Positions 34,944-38,422 of a DNA stretch of 38,422 nucleotides are shown here, in pieces. Position 1 is the stretch's first letter. The number at the start of each line of letters is the position of its first letter. The notes under the pieces are model-generated. The model saw only the letters and a list, made by a program, of their open reading frames with translations. It did no database searches and had not been told where the DNA came from. The DNA is from Lachnospiraceae bacterium. GTDB lineage: Bacteria > Bacillota > Clostridia > Lachnospirales > Lachnospiraceae. The DNA lies in assembly GCA_017472605.1 (NCBI GenBank), contig JAFUPV010000059.1, forward strand, positions 1-38,422, given 5' to 3'. The translations under genes were made by a program, and so were the position numbers.

Positions 34944-36095
34944 TTATCGGCTGATTTCAAGCAGCTTTGCCTTCATCTGCTGTTCCATTGCAAGAAGCTC
35001 CTGTTCTGCCTGCCGTCTCTTTTCGCGGCCCTCGTTCTGAATCCTCATTACTTCGTCAATGGTTTCGATCAGTGCCGCATTGGTCTGTGCCAGCGTCTGC
35101 ATGTCAACAATACCACGCTCCGATTCACGCATTGTTTCCGTTGTCGCCAGCTTCAGCTTTGCCGCATTTCTCTTCAGAAGCTCATTTGTCATGTCAGACA
35201 CTTCTTTGGACGCTTTTGCCGCCTGACCGGAATGCTCAACGCCCATGGCGATCAGCATCTGGTTCTTCCACAGCGGAATTGTATTCACAATCGTGGACTG
35301 AATCTTTTCCGTCATCAGCGTGTCGTTGTTCTGCACAAGGCGGATCTGAGGCGCCATCTGCATCGCAACCATTCTTGTCAGCTCCAGATCGTGAATCTTC
35401 TTCTCAAACCGGTCGATCTTTGCCGCGTAATCGCTTGCCTCCTGCGCGTCTTCCTGCAGACCGGTCTGCTGCGCTTTTGCCTTCAGCATCGTCAGTTCAC
35501 TGACCCGCGCCTGCTCAATCTTCTTCTTTCCCGCAAGAATGTACATGGAAAGCTCCTTGAAGTAGTTCTGGTTCAGTTTATACATCTGATCCAGCATCGC
35601 CACATCCTTCATCAGCTGGATCTGATGACTCTCAAGGGCTTCTACGATCTTGTTTACGTTCACTTCCGCTTTCTCATATTTTGCTTTCATTGCGGTCAGT
35701 TTATTCTCTGTCTTCCTGAACAGACCGAAAAATCCCCGGGACTCCTCTTCCTCTGAATCAAAATCCTTCAGCTCCGTTACCAGGCCGCTAAGCATTTCTC
35801 CGACCTCGCCAAGATCCTTCGTTTTAACACTCTCCAGGGCTTTTTCTGAAAAATCTGCAATCTTTTTCTGTGCACCGGCACCATATTGCAGAATCATCGT
35901 TGTGTTGTTCAGTTCAATCCGTTCCGCAAATGCTTCCACCTGTTTCAGCTCCTGCGGAGTGAGCATCTCTTCTTCCTCATACCTCTTCACAGGAGTCTCA
36001 ATCACAGGAGCCTTTTCCTTCGGTTCCTCTGCAAAGGGCTCAAATGTCAGTGTTGGCGTGTCCAGCTCCTTCATGAGCATATCTTTCTCTTCCAT
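34944..36095 (-). CDS. telA: TelA/YaaN family protein (toxic anion resistance family)
   Basis: About 383 residues, cytosolic, mostly helical with long coiled coils. Core phrases such as GFFGLFRK, LDQMYKLNQNYFKELSMYI and QIRLVQNNDTLMTEKIQSTI mark the TelA family (PF05816). Despite the name, tellurite resistance is shown for few members; a link to membrane or envelope stress is more general. The ATG at 36095 has AAGGA eight bases upstream; upstream ATGs at 36101 and 36134 fit worse. It follows xpaC by about 100 nt, a conserved pairing in Firmicutes. Confidence 0.9.
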   Translation of the reverse strand: MEEKDMLMKELDTPTLTFEPFAEEPKEKAPVIETPVKRYEEEEMLTPQELKQVEAFAERIELNNTTMILQYGAGAQKKIADFSEKALESVKTKDLGEVGEMLSGLVTELKDFDSEEEESRGFFGLFRKTENKLTAMKAKYEKAEVNVNKIVEALESHQIQLMKDVAMLDQMYKLNQNYFKELSMYILAGKKKIEQARVSELTMLKAKAQQTGLQEDAQEASDYAAKIDRFEKKIHDLELTRMVAMQMAPQIRLVQNNDTLMTEKIQSTIVNTIPLWKNQMLIAMGVEHSGQAAKASKEVSDMTNELLKRNAAKLKLATTETMRESERGIVDMQTLAQTNAALIETIDEVMRIQNEGREKRRQAEQELLAMEQQMKAKLLEISR

Positions 36096-36196
36096 CCTCA
36101 TTATCCTTCCTTCCCATGTTTCTTTCACCTGCATCCTTCAGCTCATAGTCCTGGCGTTTTCCATCTCCTTACCCGGTGCGCTTCTAAATCATTCGT

Positions 36197-37519
36197 TTAC
36201 TGCATCTTCCGCACGCCGGAGACACCTTCAAAAATGTCATCCATGCTGTGAAGTCCATCGTCCGTATATCCTTCCTGCGCCAGCAGTGTCTGCAGTACCT
36301 GAATATCTGTGGATATGTCCATGGTATCTTCTTCATATAAACTGTCAAGCATCTGCTCAAATGCCAGATTGATTGTGTCCAGCGTCTGCTCGATTTCCGC
36401 TTTCGACGCTTTGATCCGATCCGTTTCAATTTCTCCCTTTTCAAACTCACGATAAGCCTCCACAAGCTTAATCGTGGTCGGAAGATAGTAGTCTGTGAAG
36501 CGTTTCATCGATGGTAGCTTTTCCGGTGTTTTCTGGAGACGAATGAAGATCAGGCCAATTACCTTTTCCAGTTTGTCCAGCTTCTCGGAAATCACCGGCT
36601 CGGGCAGTTCATCGTTTACCTGGCGGATTATCGCCATGTATCTTACCCCATCTTCCATGGCTTCCTGCAGCTTCGGATCGATGGATTCCATGGATTCCTC
36701 TTCCGCTTCTTTGGCAGGACGACTGTCCTCTTCTCTCGCCTTTTTTGTCCGCTCTTTTGACTGAAGATACATCTCATAGGTTTCATCGGTTACCATCAGA
36801 CATGTTTCTTCGTCATCCATATGCCCCTGTAAAAAAAGACCTTCACGAATCATTTTCCGCAGATCGTTTCTTACAAAACGCTCCGACTTTCCAACTGCTC
36901 TGCTGAGTGTTTTCACAGCACAGATTGTCTTTGTTCCAATGCTCCGGACATAACAGCGGAAACGGTTTCGTTTTTTAATAGAAGAAACACCGATACTGAG
37001 ACCGGCTCCACCTGCCAGTGTGAGCGGCAGAAAGAAAAACAATCCAAGACGCTGAAAAATACCAAAACCGGTCATCCCTACTCCAAGAGCCAATGAAACA
37101 AGTGTCGGTATTCCGAACCCCGCTATTGCCAGACTTCCAAAGACAATTGCCAGAATTGCTCCAGGTTTCAGCGGCGCCTTTCCATACAGAGTGTCATTCT
37201 TTGACATTCTCCATCCACTCATTGTTTCCTGCGCTCTCTGTTCCTTTCTGACATTACGCTCCCATTCTCTTTGGTTTCTTCGTTTGTTTGCATGCGACCG
37301 GCTGTTGTTCCAGTCACCTTGATCCGAAGATCTTCCCGTCCAATTGTCCGCACTCTTATAGTTTATTGCCTGATCAATGGCACGGTTTACTTCTTTCAGT
37401 GCTCCATTCACTGTTTTTGATATCGCATCATTAAGCCCAGAAAAATCACCGTCTTCCAACGCATGATTCACAATATCCTTTATGTCTTTTCCAATTCTGG
37501 AAAAATCACGATTTTCCAT
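36197..37519 (-). CDS. xpaC: XpaC-like protein (5-bromo-4-chloroindolyl phosphate hydrolysis family)
   Basis: About 440 residues from the ATG at 37519. Residues about 1-70 are amphipathic helices (SRIGKDIKDIVNHALEDGDF), then a charged Asn/Arg-rich linker, two hydrophobic segments at about 118-165 (LAIVFGSLAIAGFGIPTL and FFFLPLTLAGGAGLSIGV), and a cytosolic C-terminal helical domain ending in a conserved PSMKRFTDYYLPTTIKLVEA motif typical of XpaC. The family is named from a Bacillus screen; its biochemical role is unknown. The long upstream open frame (start 37732) overlaps a tRNA terminator and the promoter, so I reject it. The ribosome site for 37519 is weak. Confidence 0.85.
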   Translation of the reverse strand: MENRDFSRIGKDIKDIVNHALEDGDFSGLNDAISKTVNGALKEVNRAIDQAINYKSADNWTGRSSDQGDWNNSRSHANKRRNQREWERNVRKEQRAQETMSGWRMSKNDTLYGKAPLKPGAILAIVFGSLAIAGFGIPTLVSLALGVGMTGFGIFQRLGLFFFLPLTLAGGAGLSIGVSSIKKRNRFRCYVRSIGTKTICAVKTLSRAVGKSERFVRNDLRKMIREGLFLQGHMDDEETCLMVTDETYEMYLQSKERTKKAREEDSRPAKEAEEESMESIDPKLQEAMEDGVRYMAIIRQVNDELPEPVISEKLDKLEKVIGLIFIRLQKTPEKLPSMKRFTDYYLPTTIKLVEAYREFEKGEIETDRIKASKAEIEQTLDTINLAFEQMLDSLYEEDTMDISTDIQVLQTLLAQEGYTDDGLHSMDDIFEGVSGVRKMQ

Positions 37520-37610
37520 CTGTTTTTTTACATCCGGGAAACCTGCTGTCCCACACGCTCCCGCAATTCCTTTCTGAAACCTCTTCTCCCTTTGCCGGGC
37601 AGATATCTCT

Positions 37611-37639
37611 ATTCTATGACAATCAATCCGTTTTTTCAA
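37611..37639 (-). promoter_or_regulatory. Promoter of the xpaC-telA operon
   Basis: Minus strand -35 TTGAAA (37639-37634), 17-bp spacer, -10 TAGAAT (37616-37611). The leader to the ATG at 37519 is about 85 nt. Confidence 0.65.
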
Positions 37640-37713
37640 GAGGTAATTTCTCAACCAGGAGTTGAAACACACTCTTTTTCGAATCTGATACTGTTTTGAG
37701 CAATGCGGGAAAC

Positions 37714-37746
37714 ACAAAAAAACAGCACTCATTATAAGTGCTGTTT
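37714..37746 (-). terminator. Terminator of the tRNA cluster
   Basis: Stem AAACAGCACT (37720-37729) with AGTGCTGTTT (37737-37746); the A-run 37716-37722 reads as a T-run on the minus strand, just after the tRNA-Arg 3' end. Confidence 0.88.
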
Positions 37747-37751
37747 CCTAA

Positions 37752-37825
<74 letters not shown>

Positions 37826-37828
37826 ATA

Positions 37829-37901
37829 TGGGGCCTATAGGGCTCGAACCTATGACCCTCTGCTTGTAAGGCAGATGCTCTCCCAGCTGAGCTAAGACCC
37901 C
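37829..37901 (-). tRNA. tRNA-Val (TAC)
   Basis: Acceptor GGGGTCT/AGGCCCC, anticodon stem TCTGC/GCAGA with loop CTTACAA, T loop TTCGAGC, discriminator A; no CCA encoded. Confidence 0.95.
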
Positions 37902-37934
37902 AAATATGAAATTGTTTTGCTGATTTCTCAGCAG

Positions 37935-38008
37935 CGACCCGAAGGGGGTTCGAACCCCTGACCTCCGCCGTGACAGGGCGGCGCTCTAACCAGCTGAGCC
38001 ACCGGGCC
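37935..38008 (-). tRNA. tRNA-Asp (GTC)
   Basis: Acceptor GGCCCGG/TCGGGTC, anticodon stem CCGCC/GGCGG with loop CTGTCAC, discriminator G as expected for Asp; no CCA encoded. Confidence 0.95.
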
Positions 38009-38048
38009 ATATGATAGTTTTGCTTTGAATCTTTAGTTTGTTGGTTAA

Positions 38049-38122
38049 TGGACCTTCAGGGACTTGAACCCGGGACCGACCGGTTATGAGCCGGTTGCTC
38101 TAACCAACTGAGCTAAAGGTCC
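38049..38122 (-). tRNA. tRNA with CAT anticodon (elongator Met or lysidine-modified Ile2)
   Basis: Acceptor GGACCTT/AAGGTCC, anticodon stem ACCGG/CCGGT with loop CTCATAA, discriminator A. The paired first base and lack of the GGG/CCC anticodon stem exclude initiator tRNA. Elongator Met against Ile2 cannot be settled by eye. Confidence 0.9.
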
Positions 38123-38125
38123 AAA

Positions 38126-38198
38126 AGCCGATGATCGGACTCGAACCGATAACCTGCTGATTACAAATCAGCTGCTCTGCCAATTGAGCCACATCGGC
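38126..38198 (-). tRNA. tRNA-Thr (TGT)
   Basis: Acceptor GCCGATG/CATCGGC, anticodon stem GCTGA/TCAGC with loop TTTGTAA, T loop TTCGAGT, discriminator T; no CCA encoded. Confidence 0.95.
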
Positions 38199-38227
38199 AC
38201 AGAACAGATTCTTTGCAAGAACCTGAG

Positions 38228-38299
38228 TGACTCCAAGGGGATTTGAACCCCTGTTACCGCCGTGAAAGGGCGGTGTCTTAACCGCTTGACCATGGAGCC
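38228..38299 (-). tRNA. tRNA-Glu (TTC)
   Basis: Acceptor GGCTCCA/TGGAGTC, anticodon stem CCGCC/GGCGG with loop CTTTCAC, T loop TTCAAAT, discriminator A; no CCA encoded. Confidence 0.95.
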
Positions 38300-38302
38300 A
38301 GA

Positions 38303-38374
38303 CTCCCCGAGTAGGGCTCGAACCTACAACAACTCGGTTAACAGCCGAGTGCTCTACCATTGAGCTATCGAGGA
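38303..38374 (-). tRNA. tRNA-Asn (GTT)
   Basis: Acceptor TCCTCGA/TCGGGGA, anticodon stem CTCGG/CCGAG with loop CTGTTAA, T loop TTCGAGC, discriminator G. First gene of the cluster in transcription order. Confidence 0.95.
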
Positions 38375-38422
38375 ATATAAGGTTACATTTTCATGTACCT
38401 TCAAAACTACACACAGAAATCA
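38375..38422 (-). other. Spacer upstream of the tRNA cluster, possibly downstream of an rRNA operon
   Basis: The minus-strand text TAGTTTTGAAGGTACATGAA is of a kind often seen in rRNA-tRNA spacers of Clostridia. No promoter for the tRNA genes is visible before the edge, so their promoter, or an rRNA operon, should lie beyond it. This is an inference from style, not a match. Confidence 0.3.

Noticed and set aside
34944-36095. Tellurite resistance determinant
   Set aside because: TelA family name only; there is no ter operon and most family members have no shown resistance role.
37520-37732. A 71-codon N-terminal extension of XpaC
   Set aside because: It would run through the tRNA terminator and the likely promoter, and the added sequence does not resemble XpaC.

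Overview
The window looks like a chromosomal segment of a low-GC-lineage Gram-positive anaerobe, most likely a Lachnospiraceae-type member of the Clostridia. The evidence is a FabK-type fatty acid operon, a fused AccD-AccA carboxyltransferase, a VanW-domain envelope protein, a TelA/XpaC pair, MutS2, YhaM and strong AGGAGG ribosome sites. Base composition looks close to half GC. I see no phage, transposon, integrase or CRISPR array. Most genes are on the minus strand.

Layout from left to right. (1) 1-3632, minus: rlmD (cut by the left edge), yhaM and a membrane-anchored HtrA-like PDZ protein whose catalytic triad is lost, behind one good promoter. (2) 3852-8428, plus: mutS2, then an OmpR-family response regulator and its histidine kinase. 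(3) 8495-13697, minus: a radical SAM protein, a 50-residue membrane peptide missing from ordinary ORF cut-offs, a VanW-domain protein, a degenerate AIR-synthase-like protein and trmL. (4) 13996-15225, plus: a eukaryotic-type UDP-sugar pyrophosphorylase with two tandem hairpin repeats in its leader. (5) 15448-24519, minus: a complete F1Fo ATP synthase operon (atpB-E-F-A-G-D-C) followed closely by kdpD-kdpE. (6) 24865-27009: a strongly promoted secreted acidic protein of unknown function, divergent from a gluconate 5-dehydrogenase. (7) 27194-34747, minus: a fatty acid synthesis operon acpP-fabK-fabD-fabG-fabF-fabZ-accDA-fabH with a FabT-like operator on its promoter. (8) 34944-37519, minus: xpaC-telA. 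(9) 37752-38374, minus: seven tRNA genes in the order Asn-Glu-Thr-Met(CAU)-Asp-Val-Arg, probably downstream of an rRNA operon beyond the right edge.

The most unusual object is the ATP synthase operon. There is no atpH gene: atpF and atpA overlap directly. Instead the alpha subunit carries an extra N-terminal segment of about 90 residues that matches the C-terminal domain of the delta (OSCP) subunit, and the delta N-terminal helical bundle is not encoded here. The c subunit also has a signal-peptide-like presequence. Directly downstream, a shortened KdpD lacks the classical KdpD N-terminal domain but keeps a perfect SXS-X20-FTAXY motif, the c-di-AMP-binding signature described for Staphylococcus aureus KdpD; no kdpFABC pump is in the window. 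Together this suggests an energy and ion homeostasis locus with an unconventional peripheral stalk. All assignments come from reading the sequence; no database search was run.
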